Below are positions 1 through 5,716 of a DNA stretch of 14,712 bases, one piece after another; the first letter of the stretch is position 1, and each line of letters begins with the position of its first letter. The notes below the pieces were generated by a model. The model had not been told where the DNA came from. It saw nothing but the letters and a program-made list of their open reading frames with translations, and did not search any database. The DNA is taken from NCBI GenBank assembly GCA_021845835.1, contig JAJZVE010000037.1:1-14712 (forward strand), in the 5' to 3' direction. The translations under genes were made by a program, and so were the position numbers. This DNA is from Pseudomonadota bacterium. GTDB taxonomy: Bacteria > Pseudomonadota > Alphaproteobacteria > Acetobacterales > Acetobacteraceae.

Positions 1-1512
1 GACACGCTGGCGCTGACCGCCTCGACCAGCGCGCCGAACAACAGCACGGCGTTCGAGGTAGCGCGCACCACGCTGACCGCCGGGCAATCGTTGCTGCCGG
101 CCGGCAGCCTGGACACGTCGCACCAGATTCGCGCGGCGGGCTATGACGCGCGCCAACCGATCCTGTTCAATGGCAGTGCGGTGCTGCCGGTTACCGACAC
201 AACCGGCGCTTTTGTTGTCACCACGCCCGGCTACACGGCGACGTTGCCGAGCGCTGCGGCCTCGGTTGGGTTGTCGGTGCGCCTGGCCAACGCCTCGACC
301 GGCGGTTGGACGATCGCCGCCGGCGGCAGCGACACGATCACCGGCGTGCTGGGTGACGCCGCGCTCACATCGACGGTCCTGGCGGCCGGCAGCGCCGCCG
401 TCTTCTGGTCGGACGGCACGGCCTGGCGCTGCGTGGCAACCTCGATCACTGGCATCCTCGGCAACCTGCTGCTGGGTGAGCGCGCCATCAACGGCGACTA
501 CACGATCCAGCAGTCCGACAACAATACGCTGCTCGAGGCGGGCGGCACCGGCACGATCACCTTCCCGTCCGGGCTGCAGCAGGGCACGCGGGTCTGCGTC
601 TTCACCAACGCTGGCACGACGACGTTCGCGGTATCCGGCGCGAGTTTCTACGGCAACGGCGTGTTCCAGAGCACGCCGATCAGCGCGGTCAACTCCTTCG
701 CCTACTGGTTCTTCTTCGACGGGGCCAACTGGATCATCACCTCGGCGCCCTACGTCAACTCGCCCGCGTTCACCGGCACGCCGACCGCGCCGACCGCCGC
801 GGCCGGCACCAACACGACGCAGATCGCCACGACGGCATTCGTTGCCAGCAGCATCGCGCCGCTGGCGCCGCTCGCCTCGCCCGCGTTTACCGGCACGCCG
901 ACCGCGCCGACACCTGCGGCCGGGACCAACAACACCGACATCGCCACCACCGCCTTCGTCGCTGCCAGTTACGCGCCGCTCGCGTCGCCCTCGTTCACAG
1001 GCACTGTGTCGGTCCCGACGCTCGACCTTGCCGGTCTGAGCGGGTTTGCAATGTACTCGTCGGGCGGCAAACCGACGCTGAGCTTCGCGGCCAACAACTA
1101 TATCCAGGTGGCCGCCGGCGGTGGCAGCATGGCGTTCAGCGCCGGTTCGACCGCGATGGTGCTCAATTCGAGCGGGCAACTGGCGGTCGCGGCGGCCTCC
1201 GCCGATAACCAGGCAGTCAATCTCGGGCAATTCCCTGGCACCTTCGCCACCAACGGCTCGCTGGAATTGCCCGGCGGCTTCATCCTGCAATGGGGGCAGG
1301 CGACGGTCACGGCGCAGACGGCGCTGGATATCACCCTGCCGACGGCGTTCCCGAACGCGATCCTCGGCGGCGGCGCGACCTATGACGCGACTTCCTCGCC
1401 GCCCGGCTCCGGCCCGCTCGGGGTGCGCCTGCTGAGCACGACGCAGGTGCAACTCTACAGCGCCGCCGCGACCGGCAGCTACGTGGTTCACTGGATGGCC
1501 TGGGGATACTGA
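1..1512 (+). CDS. Tail fiber protein, C-terminal 503 residues (5' end outside window)
   Basis: The frame is open from base 1 with no stop, so the gene starts upstream of the window; a TTG at 91 is inside the gene. The visible part is Gly/Ala/Thr/Ser-rich and has almost no charged helices, as expected of a beta-structured trimeric fiber. Residues ~60-140 and ~160-250 (counted from base 1) look like two copies of one beta-domain: each has a TLPS/TFPS strand and ends in FWSDGTAW or FFFDGANW. From residue 254 come repeats of the type SPAFTGTPTAPT...GTN...IATTAFV, a common phage fiber motif. Residues ~418-503 (SLELPGGFILQWGQ ... VHWMAWGY end) match the C-terminal gp53-like fiber tip domain seen in many phages. 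The role is inferred as receptor binding at the distal tail. The next gene starts one base after the stop, so the two are probably co-translated. The fiber call is firm; its receptor is unknown. Confidence 0.87.
   Translation, partial: DTLALTASTSAPNNSTAFEVARTTLTAGQSLLPAGSLDTSHQIRAAGYDARQPILFNGSAVLPVTDTTGAFVVTTPGYTATLPSAAASVGLSVRLANASTGGWTIAAGGSDTITGVLGDAALTSTVLAAGSAAVFWSDGTAWRCVATSITGILGNLLLGERAINGDYTIQQSDNNTLLEAGGTGTITFPSGLQQGTRVCVFTNAGTTTFAVSGASFYGNGVFQSTPISAVNSFAYWFFFDGANWIITSAPYVNSPAFTGTPTAPTAAAGTNTTQIATTAFVASSIAPLAPLASPAFTGTPTAPTPAAGTNNTDIATTAFVAASYAPLASPSFTGTVSVPTLDLAGLSGFAMYSSGGKPTLSFAANNYIQVAAGGGSMAFSAGSTAMVLNSSGQLAVAAASADNQAVNLGQFPGTFATNGSLELPGGFILQWGQATVTAQTALDITLPTAFPNAILGGGATYDATSSPPGSGPLGVRLLSTTQVQLYSAAATGSYVVHWMAWGY
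760..984 (+). repeat. In-frame tandem repeats of the tail fiber (FTGTPTAPT type)
   Basis: Two adjacent units of 39 codons (760-876) and 36 codons (877-984) start with SPAFTGTPTAPT and run through GTN, IATTAFV and APLA. A third, degenerate unit (SPSFTGTVSVPT) begins at 985. The DNA copies differ at many third positions, so the repeat is old and is kept at the protein level. Such repeats are known fiber shaft elements. Confidence 0.8.
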
Positions 1513-1513
1513 G

Positions 1514-2059
1514 ATGCCGAAATACGCCTGTTTCGATTCCACCGCGCCGGCGCCGGCGCCGGTGCTCGGTTGGTACGACACCGACCGGGCGAAGTACGCG
1601 AAGATGCCGGCCGCTGCGGACCTGCTGGTGCTGACCTACGAGCAGTGGCTGAACCGCCTCGGCAACCCTTCGGGGTGGGCGGTGAGCAACGGCGCGCTGG
1701 TGGCGCGCACGCCGGTTGCGGCGACCGCGACGCTGGCGCAGCAGGCACAGGCCGCGCTGGCGGCGGGGGTGACGGTCACCAGCGCCAGCACGCCCGCGCT
1801 CGACGGCACGTATGCCTGCGATTCGTCGGCGCAGCACCGGATCGCCGCCGTGTCGCTGTTCATCACCGTCAACGGGCGCTTTCCTGGCGGCGGTGCGACG
1901 CTGGCGTGGCCGGACGCGGCGGGCGCGGCGCGGGTGTTTCCGACCACGGCGCTGTTCCAGGCATTCGCGACGGCGGTGGCGGACCACGTCGCGGCGCTGG
2001 ACGCCGTGGTTCTCGGGACCGCGACGGTGCTGCCAGCGTCGTCGGTCGCGCTCGACTGA
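1514..2059 (+). CDS. Fiber-associated protein with DUF4376-like C-terminal domain
   Basis: This 181-residue protein starts at ATG 1514, one base after the fiber stop, with GGGGAT about six bases upstream. The N-terminal ~75 residues (YDTDRAKYAKMP ... YEQWLNRLGNPSGWAV) resemble the small proteins that follow fiber genes and record a position/step description. Residues ~78-170 (AAGVTVTSAS ... FITVNGRFPGGGATLAWPDA ... FATAVADHVAALDAV) follow the pattern of DUF4376: a beta-rich start, a W-x-D turn, then a helix with ADHV. DUF4376 proteins usually sit just after fiber genes and are thought to be fiber accessory or assembly factors; that role is inference from position. No catalytic motif, signal peptide or membrane segment is seen. 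Confidence 0.65.
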   Translation: MPKYACFDSTAPAPAPVLGWYDTDRAKYAKMPAAADLLVLTYEQWLNRLGNPSGWAVSNGALVARTPVAATATLAQQAQAALAAGVTVTSASTPALDGTYACDSSAQHRIAAVSLFITVNGRFPGGGATLAWPDAAGAARVFPTTALFQAFATAVADHVAALDAVVLGTATVLPASSVALD

Positions 2060-2064
2060 CCGGC

Positions 2065-2092
2065 TTGACGAACCTTCCGGAGCCGGCATAAG
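2065..2092 (+). promoter_or_regulatory. Predicted promoter for the 2121-3443 gene cluster
   Basis: TTGACG (2065-2070) and CATAAG (2087-2092) are 16 bases apart and match the sigma-70 type -35/-10 boxes at 5 and 4 of 6 positions. Transcription would begin near 2099, about 22 bases before ATG 2121. A dyad CCGGCT/AGCCGG (2060-2065, 2081-2086) fills the spacer and could be an operator, or a leftover terminator stem of the upstream gene, although no T-run follows it. Confidence 0.45.
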
Positions 2093-2120
2093 GTCGCTCC
2101 CACGGAGAGGTGATCAAGCC

Positions 2121-2405
2121 ATGACCACTTGTGAGTTGACGGGCTGCGATGTGTCGCAGCCCGAACAGACTTCCATTGCCGTCCGCCTGCCTAGCGCCGT
2201 CAGCACCGGCACCCTGATCGAACGCCGCGGCCCGCTGCTGGTCGCCTGGCGCGATCTGCGCTTCGGCGGCCTGCATCACAGCGACTGGTTCGACGCGGCG
2301 ACCGGCTACCGCTGGATGGATTTCGACATCGACCCGGACACGCGGGAGAAAGTGCCGCCGAAGCACGGCGCGGTGATGCCGCGCCTGGAAGTGCCAGCGG
2401 CGTGA
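2121..2405 (+). CDS. Small phage protein of unknown function (94 aa)
   Basis: The ATG at 2121 is preceded by GGAGAGG at 2104-2110, and the next gene overlaps its stop by four bases, so translation is coupled. The product is soluble-looking, with a Trp/His/Asp-rich middle (VAWRDLRFGGLHHSDWFD, then GYRWMDFDIDPD) and an early TTCELTGCDV stretch with two cysteines five residues apart. I do not recognise a family. Position between the fiber genes and an RmlC-like gene makes a tail-decoration or host-interaction role possible, but nothing in the residues shows it. The reading frame stays open upstream of this ATG, but that extension overlaps the previous gene and is not believed. Confidence 0.65.
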   Translation: MTTCELTGCDVSQPEQTSIAVRLPSAVSTGTLIERRGPLLVAWRDLRFGGLHHSDWFDAATGYRWMDFDIDPDTREKVPPKHGAVMPRLEVPAA

Positions 2406-2635
2406 CCCCGGCCGTGCTGCTGGTCGCGGCGCTGCCGCTGACCGACCTGCCGCCGGACCTGAAGGTCGCGGTGGAACCGCTCTACACCGATATCTGCACC
2501 GAACTCACCCTGCAGGTCGATCCCGGCCTGACTCGCAAGCAGATCGACGCGCTGCTGCCGGCGATGCGGGCCGAGTTCGAGCAGTTCACCCGCGACGCGC
2601 AAGCCTGCGCCGACGACGAGGGGGTGACCCGGTGA
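2402..2635 (+). CDS. Small phage protein of unknown function (77 aa)
   Basis: It starts with GTG at 2402, overlapping the upstream stop as GTGA, and ends in the same GTGA overlap with the next gene. This unbroken coupling is the main reason to accept it. The product is acidic and mostly helical (VAVEPLYTDICTELTL, KQIDALLPAMRAEFEQFTRDAQA). The N-terminus (AVLLVAALPL) is hydrophobic but too short for a convincing membrane anchor. I do not recognise a family. It may be a subunit or partner of its coupled neighbours. Confidence 0.6.
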   Translation: MTPAVLLVAALPLTDLPPDLKVAVEPLYTDICTELTLQVDPGLTRKQIDALLPAMRAEFEQFTRDAQACADDEGVTR

Positions 2636-3183
2636 ACCTGCGCGCGGTGCCGACCCTGCTGCCGGGTGTGCTGGTGATCGAGTCGGAGGTCTACGCTGAC
2701 GCGCGGGGCTGTTTCCTGGAGCACTACCGCAACGCGCAACTGGCCGATCTCGGCCTGCCGGCGCCGGTGCAGTGCGACGTGACGGTCTCGCAGCGGAACG
2801 TGCTGCGCGGCCTGCACTATCAGGTGCGCGAGCCGCAGGGCAAGTTGCTGCGCGTGCTGCACGGCGCCGCCTTCGTCGCCGCGGTCGATATGCGCGAGCG
2901 GTCGCCGACCGCCGGCAAGGCGGCGTGGCTGACCCTGGACCATCCCGGCCGGGCGCTGTGGGTGCCACCGGGCTTCGCCAGCGGGTCGCTGGCGCTGGCC
3001 GACGAGATGGTGCTGGCGACGGGGTGCTCGACGCATCACCGCACCGGCAGCGACCGGGTGGTGTTCTTCGACGACCCGGATTTCGGCATCCCGTGGCCGG
3101 TCGAACTCGACGCGGCGGTCCTGTCCGATGTGGACGCGCACGCGCCGCTGCTGACGGCGGCGGCGTTCGTGCCGGGGCTGTGA
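2632..3183 (+). CDS. rmlC: RmlC-like dTDP-4-dehydrorhamnose 3,5-epimerase family protein (phage-borne, divergent active site)
   Basis: At 183 residues this has the usual RmlC length and the family's cupin landmarks in order: GCFLEHYR (26-33), VLRGLHYQ (57-64), PQGKLLRVLHGAAF (68-81), AVDMRERSPT (84-93), LWVPPGFASG (109-118), DDPDFGIPWP (147-156) and LSDVDAHAPLL (164-174). RmlC enzymes epimerise C3 and C5 of dTDP-4-keto-6-deoxyglucose on the way to dTDP-rhamnose. The catalytic His62, Lys71 and the paired Asp168 are kept. Two normally conserved positions differ: the His of PPGFAHGF is Ser117, and the Tyr of the YKCTDYY segment is lost (ATGCSTHH here). It could therefore be a C3-only epimerase, a related sugar isomerase, or a structural cupin. 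It starts with GTG at 2632 in a GTGA overlap, and the next gene overlaps as TGATG. No other nucleotide-sugar gene is in the window. Confidence 0.85.
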   Translation: MNLRAVPTLLPGVLVIESEVYADARGCFLEHYRNAQLADLGLPAPVQCDVTVSQRNVLRGLHYQVREPQGKLLRVLHGAAFVAAVDMRERSPTAGKAAWLTLDHPGRALWVPPGFASGSLALADEMVLATGCSTHHRTGSDRVVFFDDPDFGIPWPVELDAAVLSDVDAHAPLLTAAAFVPGL

Positions 3184-3443
3184 TGCGGTTTGCCGAACGC
3201 CAGAAACTCAGTTGGCGGCCTACGGCGCAGGCGCTGCCGCGATTGTTCTGGCGCGGAGCGCCGCTGCGTGAGGTCGTGTTGTTGCGCGCCTTGTTTGCGC
3301 GGCGCCGGGCGCATCAGTTGCGCCAGCACCGCTGCCGGCCGCAAGCCGATGAGTGGCACACGATCCCGGTGGACCTCGGTCTCCCGCTCGCGAGAAAACA
3401 GATCAAGCGTCACAATTCTGTGTTGACGATCTTCGTCCGCTAG
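3183..3443 (+). CDS. Small basic protein of unknown function (86 aa)
   Basis: ATG 3183 shares one base with the epimerase stop (TGATG), a typical coupled start. The product is very rich in Arg and His (RLFWRGAPLREVVLLRALFARRRAHQLRQHR) with no family I recognise. Its C-terminal third covers the promoter-like region of the next gene, and GC content falls near its end, so the last residues may not be under strong selection. It could bind nucleic acid, or be a spurious extension of the cluster. Confidence 0.45.
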   Translation: MRFAERQKLSWRPTAQALPRLFWRGAPLREVVLLRALFARRRAHQLRQHRCRPQADEWHTIPVDLGLPLARKQIKRHNSVLTIFVR

Positions 3444-3451
3444 AGTAACAA
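3423..3451 (+). promoter_or_regulatory. Predicted promoter for the 3581-4857 gene pair
   Basis: TTGACG (3423-3428) and TAACAA (3446-3451) are separated by 17 bases; the -35 box matches 5 of 6 and the -10 box only 3 of 6. The surrounding DNA is less GC-rich than its neighbours. A small dyad CACA-ATTC-TGTG (3411-3422) lies directly upstream of the -35 box. The start would be near 3458, giving a leader of about 120 bases. Confidence 0.4.
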
Positions 3452-3456
3452 GCCTT

Positions 3457-3476
3457 TACCTTGCAGCCACAAGGTA
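3457..3476 (+). promoter_or_regulatory. Operator-like inverted repeat at the predicted transcription start
   Basis: TACCTTG (3457-3463) and CAAGGTA (3470-3476) form perfect 7-base arms around a 6-base centre. The site falls at the +1 position expected from the promoter at 3423-3451, where a repressor would block initiation. No repressor gene is recognised in the window. Confidence 0.4.
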
Positions 3477-3570
3477 AGCGCGATGATAGTATCTCGGAGC
3501 TTCATCGGCCCCGGCGATGCGTCATTGCATCCCCTGTGTTCGCGCCGGGCGTGGCTGGCCGGGCGCCGAT

Positions 3571-3575
3571 GGAGG
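3571..3575 (+). promoter_or_regulatory. Shine-Dalgarno site selecting a TTG start at 3581
   Basis: A full GGAGG lies five bases before TTG 3581 and overlaps the alternative in-frame ATG at 3569, which has no good ribosome site of its own. The leader also holds a far upstream in-frame TTG at 3461, judged unlikely because it overlaps the operator-like repeat. Confidence 0.5.
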
Positions 3576-3580
3576 CTATA

Positions 3581-4378
3581 TTGGCGGCCAAAGAAAAATC
3601 GACAGAAATTTCTGTTCTCGAAATCTCGCAGGGCGAGGTTTCATTTGCGATCGTCGGCAGCACGCCGCTCGTGTTCAACCGCATGTCCGAAAAGGCGAAG
3701 GAGATGCTGCTTTTGCCGCGAGGCCGGTTGACGGACGCGGACAAGGCGGCGCGACTGAAGCACAATCCGGTCGAGGAGTACCGCGCCAGCGTCTACCGCA
3801 ACACGGGTGACGCGCCGACAACGCGGCTCAAGTTTCCCGCAGCCGGTTTCAAGCGCACCATGCAGACAGCGGCGCTCGACCTGCCAGGCACGAAGAAGAC
3901 CGAGGTTGGTCGCCTGGCCTGGGCGGTTGGCGAATACGTGGACATCTACGGCGTGCCGGAACTGAAGATGGACGTGGTGCGCTCCGCCGACATCAACCGC
4001 ACCCCGGACATTCGCACGCGGGCGATCCTGCGCGATTGGGCCTGCACGATCACGATCCGGTTCGTGCAACCGAAACTGAACGCGCGCGGCATCGCCAATC
4101 TGCTCGCGGCCGGCGGTGTCATCGCCGGTATCGGTGATGGGCGGCAGGAAAAGGGCGCGCTGAACTTCGGCCAGTTCCGGCTCGTGGACCTCGACGACGG
4201 TGATTTCCTGCGAATCACGGCGGAAGGTGGCCGGGCGGCGCAGGATGCGGCGCTCGACCAGTATCACTGCTACGACGAGGAAACCGAGAACCTGCTCGAC
4301 TGGTACTCGGCGGAAGTGATTCGACGTGGCCGTGACAAGGACAGCGGTTCGCGACGCGGGAAGGATGAACCGGCGTGA
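3581..4378 (+). CDS. Conserved-looking phage protein of unknown function (265 aa)
   Basis: The start was chosen for the GGAGG at 3571-3575; ATG 3569 would add four residues. The first ~25 residues are a beta-strand (EISQGEVSFAIVGSTPLVFNRMSEKAKEM), followed by a Lys/Asp-rich stretch, a K-F-P-A-A-G-F-K-R-T segment, ELKMDVVRSADINRTPDIRTRAILRDW, and a glycine-rich loop near the C-terminus (GGVIAGIGDGRQEKGALNFGQFRL). I know this pattern (TPL-x-SEKAK, then GIG-x-R-x-EKG-x-FG-x-F) only as an unnamed family in tailed phages, often near DNA-metabolism genes; that is memory, not a search. The glycine-rich loop faintly recalls RAMP/ferredoxin-like RNA-binding proteins, but I do not claim that fold. The downstream gene is coupled by GTGA, so the two probably act together. 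Confidence 0.75.
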   Translation: MAAKEKSTEISVLEISQGEVSFAIVGSTPLVFNRMSEKAKEMLLLPRGRLTDADKAARLKHNPVEEYRASVYRNTGDAPTTRLKFPAAGFKRTMQTAALDLPGTKKTEVGRLAWAVGEYVDIYGVPELKMDVVRSADINRTPDIRTRAILRDWACTITIRFVQPKLNARGIANLLAAGGVIAGIGDGRQEKGALNFGQFRLVDLDDGDFLRITAEGGRAAQDAALDQYHCYDEETENLLDWYSAEVIRRGRDKDSGSRRGKDEPA

Positions 4379-4857
4379 ACGCCGCCGTTCGCGAGGCGCT
4401 GCTGACCCTCGCTGACCGGCACGGGGGTCATCTGACCCCCGAACTGGTGGTCGAGGCGGCGCGGCCAAAGGATTCGCCGCTGCATCCCTACATCACCTGG
4501 GACGCCCGTACCGCCGCTGAAAAGCAGCGGCTCTACGAAGCGCGCCGGTTGATCCGCTCAGTGCGCGTCGAGATCGTCACCACGCCGCTGCTGGTGAAGG
4601 CGCCTATGTTCGTGCGCGACCCGTCCGTGGATCATCAGCGGCAAGGCTATGTCAGCACCGGTCGCCTCCGCACGGAGGCGGATCAGGCACGCGACGTGCT
4701 GGTAGCCGAGTTTACCCGCGTGCTCGGTGCCTTGCGCCGGGCGAAGGCCGTCGCGGCGGTGCTCGGTATGGACGACGCCGTGATGGAGATCGAGCAGCGT
4801 GTCAACGCGGTGCTCGGGCGTGCGCAGCAGGAAGAACCGCAGCGTGCGGTGGCTTGA
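4375..4857 (+). CDS. Conserved-looking phage protein of unknown function (160 aa), partner of the 3581 gene
   Basis: GTG 4375 overlaps the upstream stop by four bases. The N-terminal half reads LTPELVVEAARPKDSPLHPYITWD, then EKQRLYEARRLIRSVRVEI. The second half contains RDPSVDHQRQGYVSTGRL followed by a long helix (DQARDVLVAEFTRVLGALRRAKAVAAVLG). The TPE-x-VVEAA ... SPLH ... WD ... A-R-x-LIRSV pattern is familiar from unnamed tailed-phage proteins that sit beside homologues of the preceding gene. The function is unknown. The helical C-terminus could oligomerise. It is the last gene before a 379-base non-coding repeat tract. Confidence 0.72.
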   Translation: MNAAVREALLTLADRHGGHLTPELVVEAARPKDSPLHPYITWDARTAAEKQRLYEARRLIRSVRVEIVTTPLLVKAPMFVRDPSVDHQRQGYVSTGRLRTEADQARDVLVAEFTRVLGALRRAKAVAAVLGMDDAVMEIEQRVNAVLGRAQQEEPQRAVA

Positions 4858-4860
4858 GGC

Positions 4861-5236
4861 GACGCTGACTGACACGGCCGACGCGACATGGCGCGGCTGG
4901 GTGGGGCCTGACTCGGCCGGATACGGCGAGGCCGACAGGGTACGGCTGGGTGTGACGAGGCACGAGTCGGCGCGGCGGGGTGAGGCCGACAGGGTACGGC
5001 GCGACAGGACGGGGGCCGGCGGCGCGGGGTAGGGCCGTCGTGGCGGACTGAGGCTTAACGTGGCGAGGTGTGGCGAGTTACGGCGGGGCCGACGAGGCCT
5101 GGCCAAGCGACACGTGGTTCGGTTGGGTGTGGCGTGGCCAGGCGCGCTGCGGCCGTCTTGGCAAGACTAGGCGTGGCCAGGCGCGCTGCGGCCTTGGCAA
5201 GACTAGGCTAGGATTGACCAGGCGCGGATTGACACG
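4861..5236 (+). repeat. Non-coding tract of degenerate 5-base GGNNN repeats
   Basis: The 379 bases between two genes hold no convincing gene. The plus strand is strongly G-rich, with GG recurring every five bases over long runs. From 5101, eight of the first twelve pentamers begin with GG; after 5160 the phase shifts by one base and continues. Two exact 19-base copies lie 54 bases apart (4928-4946 and 4982-5000), and there is a longer tandem duplication at 5131-5205. Open frames crossing the tract on either strand are Arg/Gly- or Pro/Ser-rich shadows of the repeat. The function is unknown; candidates are a recombination-prone spacer, a packaging or replication-related site, or a G-rich RNA/DNA structure. 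Confidence 0.6.
5131..5205 (+). repeat. Imperfect tandem duplication, units of 39 and 36 bases
   Basis: Unit 1 (5131-5169) and unit 2 (5170-5205) are identical except for three bases missing from unit 2 after the shared 24-base start. Both end in TTGGCAAGACTA. They lie in the GGNNN repeat tract and look like a recent slippage or recombination product. Confidence 0.8.
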
Positions 5237-5713
5237 GTGAACCGAACGGAGACGCTGGGTTGCCCCGCGCAGCCCGGCGTCATTTTTTCTGCGGCGTCTG
5301 CGGCAAAAACCGCACGGCAGTCAGCCTACAAACGAAAAACCGCAGTCATCAACGGCCTGAGCGCGCCGCACGGGGTAAAGCAGTGGACCGCCGCGGACGC
5401 GGACATACTGCTGGAGCGGGTTCGAGCCGGGCGCAGGGTGAAGGACGTGCTGCGGGACCCTGACATGCCCGGCGCGACGTGGCTGCATGATTTCATGCGT
5501 GAAAAGCCCGACTACCGTCAACGCTTGCTGGACGCCGTTGACACATTACCGTTCAGCGTTCAGGCGCGCAACCACATGGGCATGGGGCCGCGGTTCACTG
5601 CGGCAGTTACCGATCTACGCCTGCGGGGGTTGAGCGACAAAAGCATAGCAGCGCGCCTCGGTGTGACGGCGATGACTGTTCACAAGCACCGGAAAAAGCA
5701 CAGCATCGCGTGA
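5237..5713 (+). CDS. Helix-turn-helix DNA-binding protein (158 aa), possibly terminase small subunit-like
   Basis: GTG 5237 is the only reasonable in-frame start, with GGAT seven bases upstream. Residues 1-45 are a low-complexity basic leader. Residues ~50-100 (WTAADADILLERVRAG ... DVLRDPDMPGATWLHDFMREKPDYRQRL) look like a helix-turn-helix of the kind found in small terminase-like proteins, where a DPxMP turn precedes the recognition helix. Residues ~122-153 (AVTDLRLRGLSDKSIAARLGVTAMTVHKHRKKH) are a clear second helix-turn-helix with a basic end. Two such domains suit a DNA-site-recognising packaging or regulatory protein. Against the terminase reading, no large terminase gene follows: the next gene is on the other strand, ending three bases away. 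It lies directly beside the GGNNN tract, which could be its target (inference). Confidence 0.7.
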   Translation: MNRTETLGCPAQPGVIFSAASAAKTARQSAYKRKTAVINGLSAPHGVKQWTAADADILLERVRAGRRVKDVLRDPDMPGATWLHDFMREKPDYRQRLLDAVDTLPFSVQARNHMGMGPRFTAAVTDLRLRGLSDKSIAARLGVTAMTVHKHRKKHSIA

Positions 5714-5716
5714 CGC

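Noticed and set aside
1331..2089. Long minus-strand open frame antisense to the fiber and DUF4376-like genes
   Set aside because: Arg-rich composition typical of GC-rich antisense frames; the sense strand encodes recognised proteins.
3483..3731. Small plus-strand frame (82 codons) starting at ATG 3483
   Set aside because: It overlaps the 3581 gene by about 150 bases and is Arg/Ser/Trp-rich without motifs. The 3581 frame has a GGAGG and coherent protein sequence.
4558..5106. Pro/Ser/Arg-rich minus-strand frame across the GGNNN tract
   Set aside because: Composition follows directly from the DNA repeat, and the frame overlaps the end of a coherent plus-strand gene. The repeated RTLSASP peptide comes from the 19-base DNA repeats.
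4861..5236. CRISPR array
   Set aside because: Repeats are degenerate 5-mers and a single tandem duplication, with no regular repeat-spacer pattern and no cas genes.
5210..5257. Promoter with TTGACA at 5229-5234 for the helix-turn-helix gene
   Set aside because: The -35 box is perfect, but no acceptable -10 box lies 16-18 bases downstream, and it would start inside the gene, which has no later good start codon.
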